Source: Nitrospinaceae bacterium (GTDB taxonomy: Bacteria; Nitrospinota; Nitrospinia; Nitrospinales; Nitrospinaceae). From it: 9,481 nucleotides of DNA. Position numbers and translations under genes: made by a program. The notes beneath the pieces are model-generated. The model saw only the letters and a program-made list of their open reading frames with translations. It made no database searches and was not told the origin of the DNA. The DNA lies in assembly GCA_029261615.1 (NCBI GenBank), contig JAJDAX010000056.1, positions 1-9,481 on the forward strand. Direction: 5' to 3'. Positions 1 through 7,495 of this stretch are shown piece after piece (position 1 is the first letter of the stretch; each line of letters starts with the position of its first letter).

Positions 1-13
1 CAATAACGAGCTT

Positions 14-1138
14 ATGGACAGATACTGGGAACGATTCAAAACGCCATTCCTTTGTTTTGCTGGGTTTTCCGGGGTTGGCAAGACCACCCTGGTCGAGCAC
101 ATGATCCGCCGGTTCAAGGAAGACCGGATCCGCGTCGGTTACTACAAACACGACGCGCACCGCTTTCAGGTGGACAAAGAAGGCAAAGATACCTGGCGTT
201 GCCAGAAGGCTGGGGCGGGCATAGCCACCATCAACGATCCGGAACATTTCGCGGTGATCGCCGAGAACCCGTTCAAAAAGCGCACGATCACCCATGCGCT
301 GGAACAGTGCGACTGCATCCTGATCGAAGGCTATAAAAAATCTCCCTTTAATAAGATAGTTTTTCTCGATGCCGAGGGAAACCTGCCCATTTCCGCAGAC
401 GACAAGCATATCCGGGCGATCATTCATCAGGGTGTCGTTAATGACGAATTGATGAAAGACCTTTCGGTTCCCATGTTCAACCGCGACGAAATCGAGCCGA
501 TTTACCAGTTCGTCAAGCAACACTTTTTCAACTGCGCCAGCCCTCTTTACAGCGCGGTGTTTATCGGCGGGCAAAGCAAGCGCATGGGTCGCCCCAAATT
601 TTCTCTCGATTACGATGGAATCGCAGAACCTCGTCGACTCGCCGAACACCTGGGACAAATCGCTGAAAAGGTTTTTCTCTCTGCAAGGCCCGAGCAGGAT
701 CTTTCACCGCTGGGAGATATTCCCAATGCCAGCCGTATCAATGATGAGCATTATGGCCTGGGTCCGGTTGGAGGTCTGGCAACATTGATGGGAACCCACC
801 CCGAAGCGGCCTGGCTGGTTGCCGCCTGTGACATGCCGTTCCTTGACGCCAAGTCTATTGAATACATCGTCAGTCAACGCGATCCTCTGCGCTACGGCAC
901 CTGCTTTACCAAGAAGGGTGGGCTAGGCGTCGAGACCATGTGTGCCATTTACGAACCCAAGTTCATCGTGCCCCTGTTCGAAGCCATGAGTCGACGCGAG
1001 TTATCCCTGTCCCGCATCATCAACGAACTGCCATTCAAACTGGTAAAAGTTCCAGCAGAAAACCGCGCCAGCTTCCTCAATATAAACACTCCAGAGGAAT
1101 ATGAAATGGCGCGGGAAAAACGACAGCAAAAAGTGTAA
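14..1138 (+). CDS. mobA: MobB-MobA fusion: molybdopterin-guanine dinucleotide biosynthesis protein
   Basis: This 374-residue protein joins two molybdenum-cofactor proteins usually encoded separately. Residues 1 to about 170 are MobB-like: a P-loop GFSGVGKTT at 17-25, KHDAH at 45-49, and ILIEGYK at 102-108, which corresponds to the family's conserved EGYK segment. Residues from about 178 are MobA, the nucleotidyltransferase that transfers GMP from GTP to Mo-molybdopterin in the cytoplasm. Visible MobA motifs are the nucleotide-binding IGGQSKRMGRPK (184-195), GLGPVGGL (248-255), the metal-site CDMPF (272-276) and the C-terminal NINTPEEY (356-363). Both halves look intact. The frame is open upstream to the window edge, but the ATG at 14 sits just before the P-loop domain as expected for MobB. 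The Shine-Dalgarno sequence is weak (ACGAG), so an upstream start cannot be excluded. moeA follows after 78 bp in the same direction, which supports a shared pathway. Function by family is secure; whether MobB activity is needed is not known from sequence. Confidence 0.93.
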   Translation: MDRYWERFKTPFLCFAGFSGVGKTTLVEHMIRRFKEDRIRVGYYKHDAHRFQVDKEGKDTWRCQKAGAGIATINDPEHFAVIAENPFKKRTITHALEQCDCILIEGYKKSPFNKIVFLDAEGNLPISADDKHIRAIIHQGVVNDELMKDLSVPMFNRDEIEPIYQFVKQHFFNCASPLYSAVFIGGQSKRMGRPKFSLDYDGIAEPRRLAEHLGQIAEKVFLSARPEQDLSPLGDIPNASRINDEHYGLGPVGGLATLMGTHPEAAWLVAACDMPFLDAKSIEYIVSQRDPLRYGTCFTKKGGLGVETMCAIYEPKFIVPLFEAMSRRELSLSRIINELPFKLVKVPAENRASFLNINTPEEYEMAREKRQQKV

Positions 1139-1216
1139 TCTGGATATCGAAGGCTCCCGCACTCCTGAGCCTCCTCCGAAGTCCGTCAATCATCATCTAT
1201 ATAAAAAGGAAAATCC

Positions 1217-2431
1217 GTGAGCATGATCACAGTGGAGGATGCGCTTTCCAGCATCCTTGGAAAAATAAGTTTTAAAGGCATCGAGCGCGTTTCCCTGGAG
1301 CAGTCGCTGGGCCGCATTCTGGCAGAAGACGTCGTCTCCGGTCGCAACAACCCACCGCTCGACAATTCGGCGATGGACGGCTATGCCCTCATAGCAGAAG
1401 ACGTGAAAGATGCCGGGCCAGACAACCCGGTCCGCCTGAAAATGGCCGACAGTATCGCCGCAGGTTACGAAAGCGACCGCACCCTTAAAAGAGGGGAAGC
1501 CTTCCGTATCATGACTGGGGCTCCCGTACCGAAAGGGGCCGACTGCGTCATTATGCAGGAAGACACCGAAAAAGACGGCGACGACATTCTGTGTCTCGAC
1601 AAGGCCGACCTTGGGGAAAACATCAGGCTGGCCGGAGAAGATGTAAGAGTCGGTGAAACCGTCATCGAAAAAGGAACCCAGCTGCTTCCATCCCACATTG
1701 GAATGCTCGCTGTGGTCGGGAGGTCAAGCATCGCCGTGGCGCAAAAGCCAATCGTCGCTGTGCTGTCCACCGGTGATGAGATCGTTGACTTGGATGGCGA
1801 TGCTACCGGCCCCCGCATTTACAACAGCAATGGTTACATGTTGGCGGCTCAGATCAAGGCCGCCGGAGCCGAACCGGTCTACCTCGGTATTGCGCAGGAC
1901 ACGGAAGAAGATCTAATGAAACATTTTGAATGGGCGCTCAAATGCGATGTCCTCGTTTCATCCGGCGGCGTGTCAGTCGGAGATTACGACCTGGTTAAAG
2001 CCAGTTTGGATAAGCTCGGCAACGAAATGTCTTTCTGGAAAGTCGCCATGAAACCAGGCAAGCCGCTGGCATTCGGTCGCATCGGCCCAAGGCCAGTATT
2101 TGGCCTGCCGGGCAATCCGGTATCCTCATTCGTCTCTTTTGAACAATTTGTTCGACCGGCGCTTCGCAAAATGATGGGGGCCAATCAACTGACCCTGAAA
2201 CAGGTGCAGGCCCGGCTGACCCAGACCATCACCAAGAAAACCAAACGGCTACACTTTATGAGCGCGCAACTGGTATCGGACAACGGCGAATACAGCGTGT
2301 CGCCTGCCAAGGTTCAGGGCTCGGGTGTGTTGAAATCTGCCATGAATGCTAACGGATTGCTGGTCTTCCCGCTGGATCGGGAAGAGATCAAGAGCGGCGA
2401 AACAGTCAGCGTTCAGATGCTGGAGGCTTGA
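1217..2431 (+). CDS. moeA: Molybdopterin molybdenumtransferase MoeA
   Basis: MoeA inserts molybdate into adenylylated molybdopterin in the cytoplasm, giving the Mo-cofactor that MobA then modifies. The 404-residue length is typical of the family. Motifs in order are PPLDNSAMDGYAL (46-58), the MTGAPVPKGADCVIMQEDT stretch (99-117), LSTGDEIV (183-190), NSNGYML (203-209), SSGGVSVGDYD (248-258), MKPGKP (278-283) and FGLPGNPVSSFV (295-306), followed by the small C-terminal beta domain (about 325-404). I chose the GTG start at 1217 because AAGGA at 1206-1210 lies 6 nt upstream; the ATG at 1223, two codons in, is the alternative with a longer 12-nt spacing. The gene follows the mobB-mobA fusion, with only 78 bp between and no terminator there. 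Its TGA shares one base with the ATG of the next gene, indicating translational coupling. Confidence 0.96.
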   Translation: MSMITVEDALSSILGKISFKGIERVSLEQSLGRILAEDVVSGRNNPPLDNSAMDGYALIAEDVKDAGPDNPVRLKMADSIAAGYESDRTLKRGEAFRIMTGAPVPKGADCVIMQEDTEKDGDDILCLDKADLGENIRLAGEDVRVGETVIEKGTQLLPSHIGMLAVVGRSSIAVAQKPIVAVLSTGDEIVDLDGDATGPRIYNSNGYMLAAQIKAAGAEPVYLGIAQDTEEDLMKHFEWALKCDVLVSSGGVSVGDYDLVKASLDKLGNEMSFWKVAMKPGKPLAFGRIGPRPVFGLPGNPVSSFVSFEQFVRPALRKMMGANQLTLKQVQARLTQTITKKTKRLHFMSAQLVSDNGEYSVSPAKVQGSGVLKSAMNANGLLVFPLDREEIKSGETVSVQMLEA

Positions 2432-4317
2432 TGCCTGTGAAACGAAACCATTTGCTCCTGTTCTTTGTATATTTCTCTTTCCTTATATGTCTTCCTTTTT
2501 CCGCTTTCGGTCAGGACAATGCCGCTGGCCTCGATCGCATGATCAGCCAGATCGAATCCAAATTCCCTTCCCTTGAAGGTTATGTTGTCGAAGTGCAGGG
2601 TGCGCAACTCATTCTCGACCTGAAACTAGGGCAGGATTTAAAACCAGGCGATCATTTAAAAATCATGCGGCTGGGCGATGAAATCATTCACCCTGTCACA
2701 AAGAAAAAACTGGGCCGACGCGAAACTGATCTCGGAAAAGCCGAAGTGGTTGAGGTACGCAAGGATTATTCAATTGCGCGAATGGACAACCCGGGCGTTC
2801 CGGTCAAGAAAGGCGACGCGGTACGTAGTTTCTTCAGGAAGATTTCCATATTAGTCTCACCGATCCGTACCCCGAAGAACAGCAAAGTCGATTCGGCTGA
2901 ACTCGGCCTCGAAATTGAATCACGGCTTAACGACCATCCCCGATTCAAAGTACCGACGTTTGACCTCCGTGTCTGGGCTCGGGAGAACAAAGTGAAGTTC
3001 AACAGGGTCCCGGGCCCCGAGCATCTTCTGGCTCTGCAATCAGAAGTGGATGTCGATTACCTTTTGATGCCCAGTGTGACTGGCTCCGGAAAGCAGGCAG
3101 TGATGGACTATCGGCTGGTATCCGCGGTCGATGGTGAAGTAGTAACCCAGTCGCGCCTGATGACCAACGCTCCGGTACGATCCGCCAAATCCGATACCCG
3201 GCAATCCCGCCGTACGGCTGGGAGAAAAGCACCGCGCTCCGGAGGTGTCCAATCTGATTTTGAAGGTGATAATGAAGGCCCCTTGGAGTTTGTCACCAAA
3301 CAGGAATTTCAATTCGAAGTCGTCGACATGGACACAGGTGATGTTAACGGCGACGGCAAAACAGACTATGTATTGATAAGTCCGGACCGGGTACGTTTTT
3401 ATAAGTTCGTCGACCAGAAGTTCAAGCAGGTCTCCCTCTATCGGGCCCCCGAGAAGGGCTCCCAGTTCCTATCGGTGGACGTTGCCGATATTAACGGCAA
3501 TGGTCGGGACGAAATATTTGTCACTTGCAATGTAGGACAAAGACTCCAGTCGTTTGTGCTGGAAATGGTAAAAGGGAAAAAAAGGTTGACTCCGATCGAC
3601 GATGACCTGAATCTATATTTCCGTGTGATCAAGCCTGCGAAGGGCAAGCCCCGCCTTCTGGTACAGGAACCGGGGCATGACCGACCATTTCGTCCGGCAA
3701 TTTATGAGTACGGCTGGAAGGGGGATGAATACGAGGAAATCAAGGAAATCGAACTACCTCACATACCTGGTAGACCTTTGATTACCATCTATGGGCTCAC
3801 ATTGGCTAACATCACGCCTACCAAGGCCTTGGAAACCATTTTCCTTGACAGTAATTATCACTTGCGCGTATACTCAGCACAAGGCCGTCTACTTGTGAAA
3901 TCTGATGAGTACTACGGTCATGACCCACGTGTCATCGATGTTGCCCTTAAGGAACAGATCCCGGGAATACACAACTCGGACGGTGACGTACAGGCTGTTC
4001 CTTACAGGGGGCGGCTTACAGCGTCCCATAGGGGTAAAGAACGATTTCTGCTCATCCCGCACAACCACAGGTTTGGGAGCAGTTACGTAGACAAGATGAC
4101 AGTGGTGAACAACAGTAGTCTGGTGGTTCTGGGGATTGACCGGGAGGGGGTCCACAAAGTTTTCGAAACGCGGAAACAGAGTGGCTATCTGGCCACCCAC
4201 GGAGTTGCACCAGCATCAAACCCAGGGAAAATATGGGTTCACTCGGTCCACGTCGCCAGTTTGGGTGATCTTGGTCTGGGGAAAAAAATCAGCACAATTT
4301 TCACTTATAGTTGGTAA
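2431..4317 (+). CDS. Secreted FG-GAP/VCBS-repeat beta-propeller protein with FlgT_C-like N-terminal region
   Basis: This 628-residue exported protein has no assignable enzymatic role. The N-terminus is a signal peptide: basic VKR, a hydrophobic core at about 8-24, and likely cleavage after AFG (27). Residues about 45-135 (GYVVEVQG, KPGDHLKI, LGRRETDLGKAEVVEV) resemble the beta-barrel domain seen at the C-terminus of flagellar protein FlgT. Residues about 138-250 look like a TolB-N/CsgG-type alpha-beta domain, and a basic Arg/Lys/Ser linker spans about 250-275. From about 290, FG-GAP blades begin, with calcium-loop motifs DVNGDGKTD (304-312) and DINGNGRDE (353-361); later blades are degenerate. 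The ATG at 2431 is preferred over the in-frame TTG at 2428 because TGGAGG (2421-2426) is correctly spaced only from the ATG. This start overlaps the moeA stop (TGATG). A periplasmic or surface binding role is an inference; the domain similarities are by eye. Confidence 0.85.
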   Translation: MPVKRNHLLLFFVYFSFLICLPFSAFGQDNAAGLDRMISQIESKFPSLEGYVVEVQGAQLILDLKLGQDLKPGDHLKIMRLGDEIIHPVTKKKLGRRETDLGKAEVVEVRKDYSIARMDNPGVPVKKGDAVRSFFRKISILVSPIRTPKNSKVDSAELGLEIESRLNDHPRFKVPTFDLRVWARENKVKFNRVPGPEHLLALQSEVDVDYLLMPSVTGSGKQAVMDYRLVSAVDGEVVTQSRLMTNAPVRSAKSDTRQSRRTAGRKAPRSGGVQSDFEGDNEGPLEFVTKQEFQFEVVDMDTGDVNGDGKTDYVLISPDRVRFYKFVDQKFKQVSLYRAPEKGSQFLSVDVADINGNGRDEIFVTCNVGQRLQSFVLEMVKGKKRLTPIDDDLNLYFRVIKPAKGKPRLLVQEPGHDRPFRPAIYEYGWKGDEYEEIKEIELPHIPGRPLITIYGLTLANITPTKALETIFLDSNYHLRVYSAQGRLLVKSDEYYGHDPRVIDVALKEQIPGIHNSDGDVQAVPYRGRLTASHRGKERFLLIPHNHRFGSSYVDKMTVVNNSSLVVLGIDREGVHKVFETRKQSGYLATHGVAPASNPGKIWVHSVHVASLGDLGLGKKISTIFTYSW

Positions 4318-4342
4318 TTCGTTTTAAATTAGGTTACTATTT

Positions 4343-4398
4343 GAAAGCTGTTTGCCAGCCCAACTCACGTGGCCATAAGTTCAGCTTTCTCAAAAGCT
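4343..4398 (+). promoter_or_regulatory. Porin leader with mutually exclusive hairpins
   Basis: This lies in the 214-bp gap before the porin. GAAAGCTG (4343-4350) is the exact reverse complement of CAGCTTTC (4382-4389), and the loop contains an inner GCCA/TGGC pair (4354-4357 with 4370-4373). AGCTTT (4383-4388) can instead pair perfectly with AAAGCT (4393-4398) across a CTCA loop. The two stems share a strand, so only one can form. A role in mRNA stability, attenuation or binding of a regulator is inferred. No T-tract follows directly, so neither stem is a classical terminator. Further on, TTTAAT at 4465-4470 matches 5 of 6 bases of a -10 box, but I see no good -35 element. If that were the true promoter, the hairpins would lie upstream of the transcript. 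Confidence 0.3.
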
Positions 4399-4517
4399 TA
4401 CGCATTGCTTAAAAGTTCGATGATGAATTCGATCAATGTTTTTTCGAATTTTGAATAGTGGAAGTTTAATTTTTTTTTAATTTGTTGAGTCTACATCTGC
4501 CTTTATTAGCTCAATTT

Positions 4518-4525
4518 GGAGGAGG
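4518..4525 (+). promoter_or_regulatory. Strong ribosome binding site of the porin gene
   Basis: GGAGGAGG lies 6 nt before the ATG at 4532. It is a near-ideal Shine-Dalgarno sequence, far stronger than those of the other genes in the window, and it fixes the porin start. It fits high-level translation of an abundant outer-membrane protein. Confidence 0.8.
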
Positions 4526-4531
4526 TAAAGC

Positions 4532-6304
4532 ATGAAAAGAAATTTCTTGACCGCTCTGTCCCTGTCCGTAGTTATGGTCGGTGGCATGGTCGCAAATGCG
4601 GCTGCAGCTGATATCACCTTTGGTGGTCAGTTGCGCCCTCGCTTTGAAGTCTTCGAACAGAATGACTTCAATGACACAACCAATCCTACCTACATCATCA
4701 GCACCCGGATTCGGTTGAACGTCAACGCAAAGATTAACGACAAGACCAGCGCATTCATTCAGATGCAGGCACGTGGTGTCTACGGTGCTGGTGGTGGTGG
4801 AGTTGGTGCCGGTGGTATCCCCGCTCCTCTGCAGGGTGATCGCAACGCTGCATCCCCAAGTGATGGTGTGACCGATGTTGGTCTGCATCAGGCTTATTTC
4901 ATTCTGAATGATTTCTTCGGCGCTCCGGTTGACCTGAAATTTGGTCGACAGGAAATCGTACTCGATGGTCATCGCCTGTTTGGTAACACTGGCTGGACCC
5001 AGGGTGCACAGACCCACGATGCAATCCGTCTGGATCATCATCATGGAGAGCATTCCATTTCCTACATGTTCATCAAAGGTACTGAGCAAACTGGTGCCGG
5101 TCCTACGACCATTGGTGCTAACGCTGGTGCTGCCAGTCTTGGTGGTGCCGCTCCTGCTGGTCTGATTTTCGGACTCGGTGGTTGTGGTGTTGACATTGAT
5201 GATGACTGTGACCGTAACGATCACGTTATCCATGCAAACTTGAAAGGCATCCTCGGCGGCGCACTGTCTCTGTACTTTGTTGCTACCGATGACAACACCT
5301 TCAACGCTCCTCTGGCTTTGACCGCTGGTGGATTGACTCCTGGTTCTGCTCTGGCAGGTTCTGGCTTGAACATGGATAACGACATGTACACCATCGGTGC
5401 ACGTCAGGCTGGTCAGCTCTACGGCATTGACTATCGTCTCGAAGGTTACTACCAGTTTGGTGAAGCAGAAGGTGTCGCAGCTACTTCAGCTGCAGCTGGT
5501 GCTTCTGTAATTGGTGGAGCTCCTCTCGGTACGGCAACTGCTTTCTCAACAGCTCTGACTACTGCTGCTGGTACTGCTGCTAACCCACTGAACGCACGCC
5601 TGACTACTGCTAGCGCTACTGGCCTGACTCAGCTGGCTAACTACGGTGCTGGCGGAACTTCAGGTGTTGATCGTGGCGCTTACATGTTTGGCGCACGCAT
5701 CGGCAAGACTTTCAGCAACGTTATGTGGAAGCCTTCTTTCACTCTCTGGTACGATCACCTTTCAGGTACCGATCTGGATGACGTAGCTGATAACGACTTT
5801 TCTACTTTTGACACTCTGTATGACACCGGTCATAAGTTCTACGGTTTCATGGATCTGTATCTCAACCCGAACGGTGGTGATACCTCTTATCTCGGTCTGC
5901 AGGATCTGGCCGCTAAGATGTCCATCAAGCCTATGGCTAACCTGACCTTGAAGGCTGACATCCACGCTATGTGGACGGAAACCGACATTTCAGATGACCT
6001 GAATGATCTCGGTATCGCCAACGCTACTACCGCTGTCACCGCCCTGGGCGCTGTCGGTGGTCTGGCTGCTGGTAATACCACCGTTGTTGGCGATCTCGAC
6101 AGCCACCTCGGTGAAGAGCTCGACTTGACTGCTGTTTACAAGTACAACCCAAACACCACGATCTCCGTGGGCTACTCGCACTTCTGGGCTGACGATACTT
6201 TCCATTTCGTCAACAACCGGAATAACTCGGTGGCGGTTGCTCCTAACACCACCAACGATGACGATGCTAGCTGGGCTTATGTACAGTTCGACGTCAAGTT
6301 CTAA
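4532..6304 (+). CDS. Outer-membrane beta-barrel porin, alginate-export-like family
   Basis: The product is a 590-residue predicted outer-membrane channel. A signal peptide (MKRN, hydrophobic core, ANAAAA, cleavage near 26) is followed at once by beta-strand-like text (ITFGGQLRPRFEVFEQ). The segment at about 134-168, with LKFGRQEIVLDGHRLFG (135-151) and THDAIRL (161-167), matches the usual look of alginate-export-type porins. The last strand ends in aromatic Phe (YVQFDVKF), the signature recognised by the BAM machinery. Long Gly/Ala/Thr-rich stretches (about 83-112, 183-217, 312-380, 496-520) should be extracellular loops. One loop carries CGVDIDDDCDRND (218-230), holding the only two cysteines. 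Gly and Ala codons are mostly GGT and GCT, unlike the GGC/GCC-richer neighbours, suggesting strong expression. A strong ribosome site precedes the gene and a strong terminator follows it, so it is probably monocistronic. The substrate cannot be read from the sequence; alginate transport should not be assumed. Confidence 0.85.
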   Translation: MKRNFLTALSLSVVMVGGMVANAAAADITFGGQLRPRFEVFEQNDFNDTTNPTYIISTRIRLNVNAKINDKTSAFIQMQARGVYGAGGGGVGAGGIPAPLQGDRNAASPSDGVTDVGLHQAYFILNDFFGAPVDLKFGRQEIVLDGHRLFGNTGWTQGAQTHDAIRLDHHHGEHSISYMFIKGTEQTGAGPTTIGANAGAASLGGAAPAGLIFGLGGCGVDIDDDCDRNDHVIHANLKGILGGALSLYFVATDDNTFNAPLALTAGGLTPGSALAGSGLNMDNDMYTIGARQAGQLYGIDYRLEGYYQFGEAEGVAATSAAAGASVIGGAPLGTATAFSTALTTAAGTAANPLNARLTTASATGLTQLANYGAGGTSGVDRGAYMFGARIGKTFSNVMWKPSFTLWYDHLSGTDLDDVADNDFSTFDTLYDTGHKFYGFMDLYLNPNGGDTSYLGLQDLAAKMSIKPMANLTLKADIHAMWTETDISDDLNDLGIANATTAVTALGAVGGLAAGNTTVVGDLDSHLGEELDLTAVYKYNPNTTISVGYSHFWADDTFHFVNNRNNSVAVAPNTTNDDDASWAYVQFDVKF

Positions 6305-6319
6305 GTAACACGCATTTCC

Positions 6320-6354
6320 AACCCGGGCGGGTTTTCCCGCCCGGGTTTTTTTTT
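6320..6354 (+). terminator. Rho-independent terminator after the porin
   Basis: AACCCGGGCGGG (6320-6331) pairs perfectly with CCCGCCCGGGTT (6336-6347) around a TTTT loop, giving a 12-bp GC-rich stem followed by nine T residues (6346-6354). It begins 15 bp after the porin stop and separates that gene from the parvulin gene. Confidence 0.95.
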
Positions 6355-6377
6355 GCCTTTTACTCCCCGCCTTTTCC

Positions 6378-6406
6378 TTGTGAGTGTCCCCTTAAATTTT
6401 TATAAT
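6378..6406 (+). promoter_or_regulatory. Sigma-70-type promoter of the parvulin gene
   Basis: A perfect -10 box TATAAT (6401-6406) lies exactly 17 bp after a -35-like TTGTGA (6378-6383, 4 of 6 matches). Initiation would fall near 6412-6415, giving a leader of roughly 25 nt before the ATG at 6439. TGAGTG (6381-6386) overlaps the -35 box and is the reverse complement of CACTCA, which occurs twice downstream (6419-6424 and 6423-6428). These repeats bracket the -10 box and could be an operator. Confidence 0.7.
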
Positions 6407-6438
6407 AAAGGTAATGCTCACTCACTCAAGAGACTTTG

Positions 6439-7494
6439 ATGGCCTTCATAAAATACTGCCTTGTCGTTTCCTTTTATATTCTGCTCACAACCTCACTATC
6501 ACTCGCAGAAGACGTCTCACCCTCTGACCTCACCATCAACGGAAAAGCTGTTCCTCCAGTTGTCGCTGTAGTCAATGGAGTGGACCTGCCTGTTCAGTTT
6601 CTGGAAAACCAGATTGCCGCTTACCGGATGCAGGTCAAACAACAGGGCATGCAACTGACCCCGGCAGATGAAGAAGCGTTTGCCCACGATGCCATGGACC
6701 GTATGATTGATCAGGAAATCCTGTACCAGAAACGGAAAGAACTGGGCCTCAAGGCTGACCCCGAAAAAGTAAACAAGGAAATAGAACGCATCGCCAGCCA
6801 GTTTCCATCCAAAGAACTCTTCCTGAATGCCTTGTCAGTGCAACGGCTCGACATGAACTTGCTTAAAAACAGCATCGCCAAAAAGTTCATCGACGACGAG
6901 TTCCTCAGAAAAAAAATAGCGCCAAATGTCAAAGTCCCAAAAGATGCCGTGAGCAACTACTATAACGCCAACATCGCTCAGTTTGAAAAACCCGAGCGCT
7001 ACACCATCAAGCATATTTTCGTTTCCGCTCTGGCATCACCTCCCCATGCGAGAAAAGATGCCAGCCCGGCCATCCGCAAGCGGGCCGAGAAACTCCAGCA
7101 AATGATCCTTGATGATGCAAAAGCTAAAATCAATCAAGTACACAAAAAGCTCAAGGAAGGCGGTACTTTCGAGAAACTGGCAAAAGAGTTTTCAGAGGAC
7201 AGCAACTCAAAGGATAAAGGGGGTCTTCTAGGCGATGTGGTCCCTAATACTGTTTTTCCTGAAATGTCTGCCTGGTTGCCGCGACTAAAGACAGGAGAGT
7301 ACAGCGACCCGATTAAAACACCTTTGGGTTATCACATCATGAAAATGGAAGCCCGGCTGCCAAAGGAAACCGTCCCTTTAAAAGACGTTGAATCGGATAT
7401 CCTCAACCACCTGCTCAAACAGGAGCTTGAAGTAGCCCGGGACGCAGAATTGAAGACCATGAAAGCGGCAGCCAAGATCCAGCAGTTCTTCTAA
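6439..7494 (+). CDS. Periplasmic parvulin-type peptidyl-prolyl isomerase (SurA/PpiC-like)
   Basis: This is a 351-residue exported cis-trans prolyl isomerase and chaperone. A signal peptide (about 1-23, cleavage after SLSLA) is followed by a SurA-N-like helical chaperone region: the VAVVNGVDL opening strand (42-50), then charged helices to about 180, including MDRMIDQEILYQKRKELGL (86-104). A single parvulin domain spans about 185-305, with YTIKHIFVS (188-196), FEKLAKEFSED (244-254), KGGLLGDV (260-267) and the closing GYHIMKMEAR (297-306). E. coli SurA has two such domains, so this is closer in layout to PpiC/PrsA-type proteins or short SurA homologues. No lipobox is visible, so it is probably soluble in the periplasm. 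The ATG at 6439 is preferred over the in-frame TTG at 6436; the Shine-Dalgarno sequence is only AAGAG (6428-6432). It has its own promoter. Lying next to a porin, it may assist outer-membrane protein folding, which is an inference. Confidence 0.9.
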   Translation: MAFIKYCLVVSFYILLTTSLSLAEDVSPSDLTINGKAVPPVVAVVNGVDLPVQFLENQIAAYRMQVKQQGMQLTPADEEAFAHDAMDRMIDQEILYQKRKELGLKADPEKVNKEIERIASQFPSKELFLNALSVQRLDMNLLKNSIAKKFIDDEFLRKKIAPNVKVPKDAVSNYYNANIAQFEKPERYTIKHIFVSALASPPHARKDASPAIRKRAEKLQQMILDDAKAKINQVHKKLKEGGTFEKLAKEFSEDSNSKDKGGLLGDVVPNTVFPEMSAWLPRLKTGEYSDPIKTPLGYHIMKMEARLPKETVPLKDVESDILNHLLKQELEVARDAELKTMKAAAKIQQFF

Positions 7495-7495
7495 A

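Noticed and set aside
1..13. TAA at 4-6 as the stop of an upstream gene
   Set aside because: It is possible, but with three bases of possible coding sequence nothing can be supported.
1151..1170. Hairpin GGCTC/GAGCC between the mob fusion and moeA as a possible terminator
   Set aside because: The stem is only 5 bp with a 10-nt loop and no T-tract. It does not support separating the two genes.
1193..1696. Reverse-strand open frame of 167 codons inside moeA
   Set aside because: It lies wholly antisense to unmistakable MoeA motifs and shows no family features.
2431..2500. Lipoprotein signal at the FG-GAP protein (Cys20)
   Set aside because: The residues before Cys20 (SFLIC) do not fit a lipobox, and a normal cleavage site follows at about residue 27.
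4511..5233. Long reverse-strand open frame (240 codons) over the porin start
   Set aside because: It is the antisense shadow of the codon-biased porin: Thr/Ser/Val-rich, no domain, and the forward gene has a signal peptide, a strong ribosome site and barrel motifs.
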